From the NCBI GenBank assembly GCA_036172265.1, contig JASFBA010000073.1, positions 1-61,654 of the forward strand: a DNA stretch of 61,654 nt, read 5' to 3'. The DNA is from JASFBA01 sp036172265 (lineage in GTDB: Bacteria; Chloroflexota; Chloroflexia; DTKN01). Below the pieces are notes generated by a model. That model ran no database searches and was not told where the DNA came from. It saw only the letters and a list, made by a program, of their open reading frames with translations. Shown piece by piece: positions 24,795 to 32,497 of this stretch. Every line of letters starts with the position of its first letter. The stretch's first letter is position 1. The translations under genes and the position numbers were made by a program.

Positions 24795-27700
24795 CTATCG
24801 CCTGCCTCTAGGAACGAGGGAAGAAAAGGGGACTGACGAGGCCGGGTAAGGAGTTCGGGTAGGAGTCGGGGGCACGGTGGCGGTTGGCACGGGTGTGCCC
24901 GGGGTGGGAGAGGGTAAGGGAGTAGGGGTCGGTGTCGAGGGGAGGGGGGTTACCGTGGCCGTTACTTCGGGTGTGGGGGTCAGCGTGCCCGTCATCACAG
25001 GTGTAGGAGATGGCGTCTCTGTCGCCACGGGGGTAGGCGTCGGTGTTATCGCCGGGAGGGGAGTGGCGGTGGGCCAGGGGGCCGGTTCCTCTCTCCCCAG
25101 GGCTAGGTTGACCACCTTGATCACGTCCAGTACGTCGGCGACGCCGTCCCCGGTGATGTCCAAGGCCACGACCTCTTCGTCGTCGGCAATGTGCCGGCCG
25201 GTAACAATGTTAATCCCGCGCTGCACATCCAGGATGGTGACCTTGCCGTCTTTATCGATATCTCCGTTGTGCAGGAAACAGGAGGAGCAAATGACGAGGT
25301 AACCGTCGTAGATATACTGGGTAGGAATCCTGACCTCATTGCCGTCCACATCGGACAGGATGGCCCGGGTAATGTGAATCTGGGCCTTTTGGTTATCTGC
25401 GGCCCCTTCGCGCACTTCAAAGAGCAGGCTCACGATCGGGCCGCGGCCGGGGGGAATGGCCGCCCCTTCAGCCGAGAAGAGGAGGAGGTTGACCTTTCCG
25501 CGGCTCGTATCCAGCACCGGCACCGGCCGGGTCATATTCTCGGTGCGGGGGGTCAGGTTCACCCCTATGGCGGTAAGAAGGCTGGTGTCGTAACTGAGTT
25601 CCAGTTGAATGCCGGCCACCCAGACCAGGGTATCGGCATTTACATAAACCCGAATGGGCCAGCCGCCGATCCCCTTAGTATCAGGTACCCGCAGGGCATT
25701 CCCGGGAGGCCGATCGGTGATGCGCAATACCTTGCCCCAGGAACTGGTAAAGGTATGCACCTTTTCCAGATCGCTCTCCCGTGTGGGCAGGGGAGGAGGT
25801 GTGGGCGGAGGACCGGGCGGCGAGGTCGGGCAGACGCCGCAGGAAGTGGGGGAAGGCGTGGCCGTCCGGGTGGGCGTGGCGGTTGGTGGCGTGCCGGTGG
25901 GCGATGGAGTGGGGGTATACGTTCGGGTAGGCGTGGCTGTCGGGGGCGTGCCGGTAGGTGATGGGGTGGGGGTGTATGTTCGGGTAGGCGTGGCGGTTGG
26001 GGTGCGGGTTGGGGAAGGGGTTGGGGATGAGGTGGGGGGCACGGTGGGAGGCGGCGTGGGCGAGGCGGTCGCGGGAGGCGTAGGAGAGGGCAGGCGGCTC
26101 GGCGTGGGGGTGGGCGTGCCCCGCGTGGGTGAGGGAAGGCGAGTGGGGGTGGCCGTTGCCTGGAGGGGGGACTCTCCTCGCCCGGAGAACAAGGAGGGAG
26201 CGGCCTCGCCTCCGCCCCGGTAGGTGATGATGTGATCCCGATCGAGGGTGGGTTGTGGCTGCGGAACAGGCGTCGTTGTTGTGGGAGAGATGGGAGGCGC
26301 AAAGAGAAGGAGCGGCTCCAGGTAGCGGATGGCACCCATCTCGGTGCCCACCCAGATTTCGCCGGGGCGGGTGGCGACCAGGACGGAGATGTTTTCGGAG
26401 GGGAGGCCGTCGGCCGAGCCGAAGCGCAGCCATTGTCCTGTCTCCGGTGTTAGCACGCTCAGGCCGGCCCCGGGCAGGCCATAGGTGCCGCACCAGATGC
26501 GCCCTTGACTGTCGGCGGCCAGGGCTTGCACCCAGTTGGCCGCCAGGCCGCTGTTCTCGCTCCGGTAGGTTACCCACCTCGTCCCATCAAAGACGCTGAC
26601 ACCGCCTCGCCAAGTGCCGGCCCAGACCCGGCCGGCCGGGTCCACCGCCAGCGCCAGGACGAAATCGTCTCCCAATCCGTCGGCTGTAGTGTAGGTACGC
26701 CATTCCCGCTCATCCGCCGAAAGGAAAACCACTCCCCCGCCCTCGGTGGCCAGCCAGCGGTTGCCGGCCCGGTCTATGACGATTGCCGAAACCACATCTC
26801 GGGGCAGAGGAGAGTTGTTGCTGGAAAAGGTCTGCCAGGCCGATCCGGAGAAAACGCTCACCCCCTTGGGGGTGGCAAACCAGACCAATCCCTGGGGGTC
26901 TATAGCAATATCCCGTACCCAGTTGGAGGCCAGGCCGTCCCTTTCGGTATAGAGCGTCCAGCCGCTCTCGTCCAGGTAGGCGGCTCCTCCTCCCTGGCTG
27001 CCGAACCAGATCCCGCCCCGTTCGTCGGCGGCGATGGCGGTGATCCACTGGTTAGGAAGTCCGTCGTCGGGGGTATAGATATGCCATTCATCGTCGGCAG
27101 AAGTCAGGTCGCTGTTCGGCGTGAAGACGGCTGCTCCCCGTTCGCCCCCGAACCAGATGCGCCCGCGGGCATCCCGGGCAATGGCCCAGACGGCCCGGCC
27201 GGCCAGTCCCTGCTGCACCAGCGGAGGGACATCCCAGCCGGTGGGCAGGGTCACGGTCACCATCGAGGTGGGGGTGGGCGAAGGCGTTGTGGTGGCCGGC
27301 ACCTCGGGAGCCTGTTGTGGGCCGGGCGTTGGCAATCCCTCCGGTCCGAAGGGGGCCGGTGTCGGCCAGGGAGGGAGAGATGGGGGTTCAATACCCATCC
27401 CCGGTGGGAGCGCTGGCTGCACCTCTATCTGTTCCATCTGCCAGAAGTTGCCCTCCCGGTAGAACCACTGCCAGGGCTGGTGCAGGAGGTCGTAGCGCAA
27501 CACATAGGTGCCCGGCCGCACCGGCGCGCCCAAGAGAAGGGTGAAGGTATACACCCCGCCTGGTGGCACATCTTTGAAGAGAGGCAAGAAGAGGGCCTCT
27601 CCTGTGGCACCGGGAGGCTCCTCGCCGGCCTGTGCCGCCGGGATGATGTTAAAGCCCAGGCCGACTTCCTGGGCCGGCCAGACTTCCCAGCCGTCGTTGC

Positions 27701-29723
27701 GCACGGCTAAGGTCAGGGGCAGTGTCTCGCCGGCCGTGGCCTGCCCGGGCAGCATCGGCCGGAGGAATGTGGCTCGTTTCTCGTTCTTTCCTCCCAGTTC
27801 CTGGCGCATCAGGGCGAAGAAGGTATACGGATCCACCACCTGGTAATCGCGCTCCGGGTGGGCCTGGCGCAACGCCTCGGTCAACTGCACCAGGAAATCG
27901 GGGGAAGTGTACACGCACCGCAAGGTCAGGAAGACCGGCCCTTCCCCATGGTTTTGCCGGTATTCGTCGTAGGCCTTGTCCATTTGCTCTACCCAGGTTT
28001 CCAGGGCATCGCCCTGTCCCAGGCCGTAGTGGAGGAAGGCGGTCAGCGGCGTGTTCCCCTGAAGCCGGGGCCACACCCCGACCAGGTGGTGCCAGTTGAA
28101 GGTGATGCCGTCGGGAGAAAAGGCGCGATACAGGTCCACCACCTCGTCCGGAGCCTCGCCGCCCTTGCCGTTGAGGAAAAAGCCGGTAATAGAGAGTCCC
28201 AGGCGGCGGTAGTATTCCAGGTTATGCCGGCGCCAGGACTCCCATAGTTCCTGGGGCAAGGCCTCCGGATTCAGGTAGCCGGCCCCGCTATCGGGGGCCA
28301 CGAAAAAGTCGTTCCGGGTGCGGGTGCGCAGGAGGTAGGAAACGATATCAGGAAAAATTTCGATGATCTGGGGGTTGATGCCCCAGGCCAGTGGCAGTTC
28401 GCCCCGGTGCTCGCTCGACCACAGTTCCGGCATCAGGCTGTAAAGCGGTTGGGCAAAGTCAAAATCGCCCATATAGTAAAGGATATACGTTTTTGGAGCA
28501 ACCCGTTCTCCTTCCAGGTAGCCGCGCTGCCGCAGTTCGTCCGGCGTAGGTGAAGGCGGTCGGGGAACGCTTTCGGGAAAGGGGGCAAAACGATGTACGG
28601 AGGCGTTGGCCATATCCAGGCCGAAGATGTCCCCCATACTGCCGCTGAAGTAGGCCCCATAGGAAGAGGCCAGCCAGGCGATTTCCCATTCCCCTTCCAC
28701 CGGATCGTGGTTTCCTCCGGCCCCCGTGCTGTTGGAATACTTCTGCCACCAGGGCACAAAGCCCCAGATGGAGATCATCTCCGTTCCGGCCTGCCGCCGC
28801 GCTGCGGAGAAGATTTCCTCCAGGACGGCCCGGTCCTGGCCCAGGGGCTGGGCCGGCTCGTCTACCGGGGCCTCGTCGGCCCAAGGCGAAAGGTCGAAGA
28901 CAAAGGCCCGGTTCTGTACCAGGTAGTCCCGCGAAAAGACCGAGGGCGCCCCCCGGGTGAGTTCCCGGCGGCCGTAGAGGATGGCCGGCCAGCCGTCCTC
29001 GATATAGGCCAGGAGGCGCGAGTTGCAACGGCCTGTTTCCAGGTACTCCCGGATCGCCCAGCGATAGGCCTCGGCCTTGCTGGAGAAACGCCCGCTCAGG
29101 TCCACCTGTACAGGCAGGATCCGGGTGATCGTCTCGTAGAGCGCGCTGCCCCGGCGAATCACCGCCAGGTTCTCAACCCCGGCGATGGTTGTGGCCACGT
29201 TCAGGGTGGCCGGCACGCTTTCATCCCACACTACCGTCCCACTGATTTCGGTGCGGAAGGTTTCCAGAAGGGCATTGAGGTCCGGCAGGGGAACCAGGGT
29301 ATAATCGGCCAGCCATTCCCCAGGAGACTGGAAAGTCTGAAGCCAGAAGTCATCCACGCCGGCAGCGTGGTAGACGTAGAGGCGGGGGCCGGCGCGGTTG
29401 ACGAGGCCCTGTAGCGTGGCTACGAACAGGGTCAGGTCGTAGTCGTACAGGAGGTCGCCGTAACTTTTTCCGGGAACAGGTTGCTCAGGGGAAAGGGGGG
29501 CGGCAAAGGTTCCGTGGTCGAGAAATGCGCCTTGCAGGTCAAAGGTGTACAGAACCTTTTCCTCCGGGGCCGGAGAAGGCGACGCCGAAGGTTCGGGAGC
29601 GGGGGTTTCGCTGCGGGCCGGCCAGGCGTTCAGGGCGATGAAGACTGCCAACACCAAGGCTACCCCGAGGAAGCCCTTCCGAGTGCGGAAAAGCGATATT
29701 TTCCTGTACCGTTGTTCACCCAC
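24795..29723 (-). CDS. Large secreted protein: GxGYxYP, propeller, cohesin-like, dockerin
   Basis: The 1642-residue exported protein starts at GTG 29723 behind GGGGG. Residues 1-45 form a signal/membrane segment. A GxGYxYP-type putative glycosidase region follows (about 60-660), with SYGDLLYDYDLTLFVATLQG. Next come an Ig-like region, a Pro/Thr linker, and 5-6 two-component-regulator propeller blades (IWFGSQGGG, VWFATPKGV, VWAGTWRGG, IWVGTEMGA). A long Thr/Pro linker, a cohesin-like domain (GIQLELSYDTSLLTAIGVNL) and a type I dockerin pair (NGDIDKDGKVTILDVQRGIN and DITGDGVADVLDVIKVVNLA) complete it, followed by a TPTP tail. It probably acts on or binds polysaccharide at the cell surface. No anchor is evident. 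Confidence 0.82.
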   Translation of the reverse strand: MGEQRYRKISLFRTRKGFLGVALVLAVFIALNAWPARSETPAPEPSASPSPAPEEKVLYTFDLQGAFLDHGTFAAPLSPEQPVPGKSYGDLLYDYDLTLFVATLQGLVNRAGPRLYVYHAAGVDDFWLQTFQSPGEWLADYTLVPLPDLNALLETFRTEISGTVVWDESVPATLNVATTIAGVENLAVIRRGSALYETITRILPVQVDLSGRFSSKAEAYRWAIREYLETGRCNSRLLAYIEDGWPAILYGRRELTRGAPSVFSRDYLVQNRAFVFDLSPWADEAPVDEPAQPLGQDRAVLEEIFSAARRQAGTEMISIWGFVPWWQKYSNSTGAGGNHDPVEGEWEIAWLASSYGAYFSGSMGDIFGLDMANASVHRFAPFPESVPRPPSPTPDELRQRGYLEGERVAPKTYILYYMGDFDFAQPLYSLMPELWSSEHRGELPLAWGINPQIIEIFPDIVSYLLRTRTRNDFFVAPDSGAGYLNPEALPQELWESWRRHNLEYYRRLGLSITGFFLNGKGGEAPDEVVDLYRAFSPDGITFNWHHLVGVWPRLQGNTPLTAFLHYGLGQGDALETWVEQMDKAYDEYRQNHGEGPVFLTLRCVYTSPDFLVQLTEALRQAHPERDYQVVDPYTFFALMRQELGGKNEKRATFLRPMLPGQATAGETLPLTLAVRNDGWEVWPAQEVGLGFNIIPAAQAGEEPPGATGEALFLPLFKDVPPGGVYTFTLLLGAPVRPGTYVLRYDLLHQPWQWFYREGNFWQMEQIEVQPALPPGMGIEPPSLPPWPTPAPFGPEGLPTPGPQQAPEVPATTTPSPTPTSMVTVTLPTGWDVPPLVQQGLAGRAVWAIARDARGRIWFGGERGAAVFTPNSDLTSADDEWHIYTPDDGLPNQWITAIAADERGGIWFGSQGGGAAYLDESGWTLYTERDGLASNWVRDIAIDPQGLVWFATPKGVSVFSGSAWQTFSSNNSPLPRDVVSAIVIDRAGNRWLATEGGGVVFLSADEREWRTYTTADGLGDDFVLALAVDPAGRVWAGTWRGGVSVFDGTRWVTYRSENSGLAANWVQALAADSQGRIWCGTYGLPGAGLSVLTPETGQWLRFGSADGLPSENISVLVATRPGEIWVGTEMGAIRYLEPLLLFAPPISPTTTTPVPQPQPTLDRDHIITYRGGGEAAPSLFSGRGESPLQATATPTRLPSPTRGTPTPTPSRLPSPTPPATASPTPPPTVPPTSSPTPSPTRTPTATPTRTYTPTPSPTGTPPTATPTRTYTPTPSPTGTPPTATPTRTATPSPTSCGVCPTSPPGPPPTPPPLPTRESDLEKVHTFTSSWGKVLRITDRPPGNALRVPDTKGIGGWPIRVYVNADTLVWVAGIQLELSYDTSLLTAIGVNLTPRTENMTRPVPVLDTSRGKVNLLLFSAEGAAIPPGRGPIVSLLFEVREGAADNQKAQIHITRAILSDVDGNEVRIPTQYIYDGYLVICSSCFLHNGDIDKDGKVTILDVQRGINIVTGRHIADDEEVVALDITGDGVADVLDVIKVVNLALGREEPAPWPTATPLPAITPTPTPVATETPSPTPVMTGTLTPTPEVTATVTPLPSTPTPTPLPSPTPGTPVPTATVPPTPTRTPYPASSVPFSSLVPRGRR

Positions 29724-29735
29724 GTTTTCCCCCTG

Positions 29736-29750
29736 AACGGTAGAACCGTT
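29736..29750 (-). promoter_or_regulatory. Short palindrome at the transcription start
   Basis: AACGGT-AGA-ACCGTT is a perfect 6-bp inverted repeat just downstream of the -10 box of the large surface protein gene. It could be an operator or a 5' stem-loop. Confidence 0.4.
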
Positions 29751-29753
29751 TGT

Positions 29754-29782
29754 ATTATACAGCAAGAGCGGAGCGATGTCAA
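29754..29782 (-). promoter_or_regulatory. Consensus promoter for the large surface protein
   Basis: Perfect consensus on the minus strand: TTGACA (29777-29782), 17 bp, TATAAT (29754-29759). It starts 17 bp from the rpsA promoter on the opposite strand, so the two transcripts diverge from one compact region. Confidence 0.85.
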
Positions 29783-29799
29783 TGTGACCCGAATTGAAT

Positions 29800-29828
29800 T
29801 TGACGAAATTCGCGAAAAGGAGTATAAT
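29800..29828 (+). promoter_or_regulatory. rpsA promoter
   Basis: TTGACG (29800-29805), 17 bp, TATAAT (29823-29828). Transcription from about 29835 gives a leader of about 195 nt before the rpsA start. Confidence 0.8.
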
Positions 29829-29890
29829 GAAAACTTGATGAGAATGAGGACCGGCGAGCTCAAGCGCCAGGAGGTGTCTTGGCCCCACAG

Positions 29891-29964
29891 GCCATGGCAG
29901 GGCAAAGCAACCGGAGCAGTTCGGTTGCTGGAGCAAAGCCGGGTGACGGCTTTGTCGGGATGGC
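29891..29964 (+). ncRNA. Structured three-way-junction leader RNA upstream of rpsA
   Basis: Three nested stems can be drawn: P1 GCCAT/ATGGC (29891-29895 with 29960-29964), P2 AGCAACCG/CGGTTGCT (29906-29913 with 29922-29929) and P3 CAAAGCC/GGCTTTG (29934-29940 with 29948-29954). The joining segments include GGGCAAAG and GGAGCAAAG. A terminator hairpin follows immediately. This is the architecture of a riboswitch or ribosomal-protein leader. I cannot assign it to a named class; GGCAAA...GCAAAGCC...GATGGC recalls c-di-GMP-I RNAs, but the GAAA tetraloop and full P3 domain are missing. Confidence 0.5.
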
Positions 29965-29968
29965 TAGC

Positions 29969-30001
29969 GGTCGGCCCTCTTCGCATAGGGCCGGCCTTTT
30001 T
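29969..30001 (+). terminator. Intrinsic terminator (attenuator) in the rpsA leader
   Basis: GGTCGGCCCT (29969-29978) pairs with AGGGCCGGCC (29987-29996), including one G-U pair, and is followed by TTTTT (29997-30001). It lies between the rpsA promoter and the rpsA start, so it should act as an attenuator controlled by the structured RNA just before it. Confidence 0.7.
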
Positions 30002-30028
30002 CTGATGATGTCCTGGAGGACCAACGGT

Positions 30029-31264
30029 ATGTCGGAGAGTATAATAGATGAGGGCCAGATTTCGATGGAGGAGCTGCTGGCCGATCAGGCCTACGCCCCC
30101 CCGCGAAAAGGCGAGATTCGTCGAGGAGTGATCCTCTCGATTTCCCCCAACCAGGTGGTGCTGGACATCCGGGCCAAACGGGAAGGCTTCGTGCCCGCAC
30201 GGGAACTGGAACGGATGGACCCCCAACTGCGAAGCCAGTTGGCCGTCGGTGTGGAGATCCCCGTCTATGTGGTTACTCCTGAGGACAACGAAGGAAAGAC
30301 CATCGTCTCCATCACCCGTGGACTGGTGCAGGCCGACTGGGACCGGGCCGTGGCCTTGTTGGAAAGCCAGGAGATCTGGGAAGGTCGGGTCAGCGGGTAT
30401 AACCGGGGCGGGTTGCTGGTGGACTTTGGCCGGCTGCGCGGTTTCATCCCCACCTCTCATCTGACCGGTTTTCCCCGCTCGATTTCTCCGGAAGAGCGGA
30501 ACCGCCGGCTGGCCGAGATGGTTGGCCGGCATCTGGGGTTGCGGGTGATCGAGGTGGACCAGCAACGCAACCGGCTGGTCTTCTCCGAACGGGCCGCCTA
30601 CCGGGAATGGCGCGAACAGCAGCAAGAGCGCCTGCTGGAGGAACTCCAGGAAGACCAGGTGGTACGCGGCCGGGTCAGCAGTATCCAGGACTTTGGGGTC
30701 TTTGTGGATCTGGACGGCGTCGAGGGATTGATCCACATCTCCGAACTTTCCTGGACTCGGGTGGAAGATCCCCGGACGATGCTGAAAGTGGGAGATGAGG
30801 TGGAAGTGCGCGTCATCCGGGTCGACCGAGAGCGCAAACGCGTGAGCCTGAGCCTGCGTCAGACCGAAGGTGACCCCTGGGAGCGTATTGAGGAACGGTA
30901 CACCCTGGGACAACTGATTGACGGGCGGGTGACCCGGATCGTAAGTTACGGAGCCTTTGTCGAGGTGGAACCGGGCGTCGAGGGCCTGGTGCACATCTCC
31001 GAACTGGGCGAGGAAAAGGTGGGGAATCCCCGGGATGTGCTTGAAGAGGGCGAAGTCTTGCCCCTGCGGGTTATTCGGATCGATTCCGCCCGCCGCCGGT
31101 TGGGTCTCAGTTTCAAGCGGGTGACGCCCGAGGAATACGAGGATTGGCGGAGCCGCCACATTCGTACGAAAGAAGTGCCCGCAGCGGGAAGGACTTCCGA
31201 GGAAGAGACGGTCTCCGGAGCGTACTCGGAGGAGGACGAACCGTCCGAGGAGACGGAGGAGTAG
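30029..31264 (+). CDS. rpsA: 30S ribosomal protein S1 (four S1 domains)
   Basis: The 411-residue RNA-binding protein has four S1 OB-fold repeats: GEIRRGVILSISPNQVVLDI (about 27-100), EIWEGRVSGYNRGGLLVDFG (about 112-180), VRGRVSSIQDFGVFVDLDG (about 210-280) and IDGRVTRIVSYGAFVEVEPG (about 295-370), then an acidic tail. S1 helps place mRNA on the small subunit. Four repeats rather than six is usual for many Gram-positive and deep-branching groups. ATG 30029 follows TGGAGGA and fits domain spacing; the longer open frame upstream runs through the leader terminator and is rejected. Confidence 0.92.
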   Translation: MSESIIDEGQISMEELLADQAYAPPRKGEIRRGVILSISPNQVVLDIRAKREGFVPARELERMDPQLRSQLAVGVEIPVYVVTPEDNEGKTIVSITRGLVQADWDRAVALLESQEIWEGRVSGYNRGGLLVDFGRLRGFIPTSHLTGFPRSISPEERNRRLAEMVGRHLGLRVIEVDQQRNRLVFSERAAYREWREQQQERLLEELQEDQVVRGRVSSIQDFGVFVDLDGVEGLIHISELSWTRVEDPRTMLKVGDEVEVRVIRVDRERKRVSLSLRQTEGDPWERIEERYTLGQLIDGRVTRIVSYGAFVEVEPGVEGLVHISELGEEKVGNPRDVLEEGEVLPLRVIRIDSARRRLGLSFKRVTPEEYEDWRSRHIRTKEVPAAGRTSEEETVSGAYSEEDEPSEETEE

Positions 31265-31341
31265 GGTTCAGGATGTTGTACCCCATGGGCCTCCAAGTAA
31301 ACCTCTGTGAAAAAACTGCCTTCGGGGGCCTTTCCGGGTCT

Positions 31342-31391
31342 GTTGCTGGCCCAGGCCGGCGGCAACCTCGCCTCGCCGGCATCGTGCCGGC
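31342..31391 (+). promoter_or_regulatory. Hairpins in the rpsA-rpmI gap
   Basis: The 156-bp gap before rpmI can form GTTGC-T-GGCC-CA-GGCC-GGCG-GCAAC (31342-31366) and GCCGGC-ATCGT-GCCGGC (31375-31391). No T-run follows either, so they may be part of a translational control element for L35 or RNA-processing structures. The heptamer GATGTTGTA occurs twice in this gap (near 31272 and 31397). Confidence 0.35.
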
Positions 31392-31420
31392 AGGGGATGT
31401 TGTATCAAGGAGAGACAAAA

Positions 31421-31630
31421 GTGGCTGGATATAAACTCAAGACCCATCGAGGTGCGAAGAAACGCTTCAAGATCACCGGGACAGGCAAGATTTTGCGCAT
31501 GAAAGGGCTGCGCAGCCACCTGCGGCGGAAGAAGCCGGCCCGTACCCGCCGGCAGTTCGAGGCGATGGTGGCACTGGCCCCATGCGAGCGGAAGCGGGTG
31601 CGGCGTAGCCTCCCGTACGGCAGATCATAG
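31421..31630 (+). CDS. rpmI: 50S ribosomal protein L35
   Basis: The 69-residue basic protein begins with GTG 31421, eight bases after AAGGAGA. It has the L35 signature KLKTHRGAKKRFKITGTGKI and the terminal RKRVRRSLPYG. In most bacteria rpmI lies between infC and rplT; neither is here. The neighbours are rpsA and infA. A longer frame starting at 31307 is open but runs through hairpins and lacks family similarity before the GTG. Confidence 0.93.
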   Translation: MAGYKLKTHRGAKKRFKITGTGKILRMKGLRSHLRRKKPARTRRQFEAMVALAPCERKRVRRSLPYGRS

Positions 31631-31631
31631 G

Positions 31632-31649
31632 GGAGTAGCGCTGCTACTC
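31632..31649 (+). repeat. Short hairpin after rpmI
   Basis: GAGTAGC-GCT-GCTACTC (31633-31649) directly follows the rpmI stop. It has no T-run and may be a 3'-end stabiliser or a small repeat; a similar GTAGC/GCTAC hairpin lies at 58754-58775. Confidence 0.4.
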
Positions 31650-31690
31650 GTTCCTGGTCGGCGACACGCTTCTATATCGGAGGACAAAGC

Positions 31691-31954
31691 ATGCCCAAGA
31701 AGAAGACGGCCGGCAGGGTCAAAGAAAGCATGATCGAGGTGGAAGGCCGGGTGATCGAATGTCTGCCCAATGCCACCTTCCGTGTGGCACTGGAGGGCGG
31801 CCACACCGTCCTGGCCCACCTTTCCGGCCGTATGCGGCAGCACTATATCCGCGTCCTTCTGGGCGATTGGGTCAAGGTGGAACTTTCTCCCTACGACCTG
31901 GGCCGTGGCCGCATCACCTTCCGCTATAAGAAGCCGGGAGGTGAACCGGCATGA
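31691..31954 (+). CDS. infA: Translation initiation factor IF-1
   Basis: The 87-residue S1-fold protein assists start-site selection on the 30S subunit. The signature runs EVEGRVIECLPNATFRVALE, VLAHLSGRMRQHYIRVL and GDWVKVELSPYDLGRGRITF. It is about 15 residues longer than usual, at both ends: a basic MPKKKTAGRVKES leader and a KKPGGEPA tail. GGAGG precedes the ATG by 7 bases. infA normally sits in the S10/spc cluster, so this may be a relocated or second copy. Confidence 0.93.
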   Translation: MPKKKTAGRVKESMIEVEGRVIECLPNATFRVALEGGHTVLAHLSGRMRQHYIRVLLGDWVKVELSPYDLGRGRITFRYKKPGGEPA

Positions 31955-32029
31955 TCCCGACGTTGGCCGTAGGACCGTTCCGGGGGAACCCGGTTCGTTG
32001 TAAAACCCACGAAAGGGGGTGAAAATCGG

Positions 32030-32257
32030 ATGGCCCGTGCCGAACGTGAAAGCACCGGAAGCCTGGAGGAACTCCTCCGGCGCTTCCGCCGCGAACTGAA
32101 CGAAAGTGGCCAGTTGCGCGACCACCGGCGCAAGCGTTTCTTTATCTCCAAAGGGGAGTTTATGCGCGAAAAACAGCGCAAAGCCGAGCGCCGGCGCCGC
32201 CAGCGCGAGATACGCCTGAAGCAGCGCGAGGCCCGCTTAGCACAGCGGGGGGAGTAG
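32030..32257 (+). CDS. rpsU: 30S ribosomal protein S21
   Basis: The 75-residue, strongly basic protein fits S21: an N-terminal LEELLRRFRRELNESGQL helix and KRFFISKGEFMREKQRKAERRRRQRE. S21 helps base-pairing of mRNA with the 3' end of 16S rRNA. A very strong ribosome site, AAAGGGGGTGA, precedes ATG 32030. It ends the rpsA-rpmI-infA-rpsU run and is followed by a perfect 15-bp hairpin. Confidence 0.9.
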   Translation: MARAERESTGSLEELLRRFRRELNESGQLRDHRRKRFFISKGEFMREKQRKAERRRRQREIRLKQREARLAQRGE

Positions 32258-32279
32258 AAGAAAGAAATCCGCAGAAAAT

Positions 32280-32314
<35 letters not shown>

Positions 32315-32357
32315 GGTCGCTTTCGCCTACCCGGTAGGCCGTTACTCCGTCATCCAA

Positions 32358-32386
32358 TTGCGTCCCCATCGCCGGCGTGGTACAAT
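32358..32386 (+). promoter_or_regulatory. Promoter for the SbcC-like operon
   Basis: TTGCGT (32358-32363), 17 bp, TACAAT (32381-32386). The leader to the GTG start is about 105 nt. Confidence 0.7.
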
Positions 32387-32497
32387 ATTCATCAGGGCAT
32401 GCTGCTAGCGGCTGGAAACTGCTCCATTGCCGGCCTTTCTTCACCCCCGCACCGTTAGGGGTGAGGGTGGGGTATGGACCCTACGGAGGTAACCACG

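Noticed and set aside
29891..29964. Firm assignment of the rpsA leader to the c-di-GMP-I riboswitch class
   Set aside because: Some conserved words match, but the GAAA tetraloop and its receptor are absent and the P3 region is much too short.
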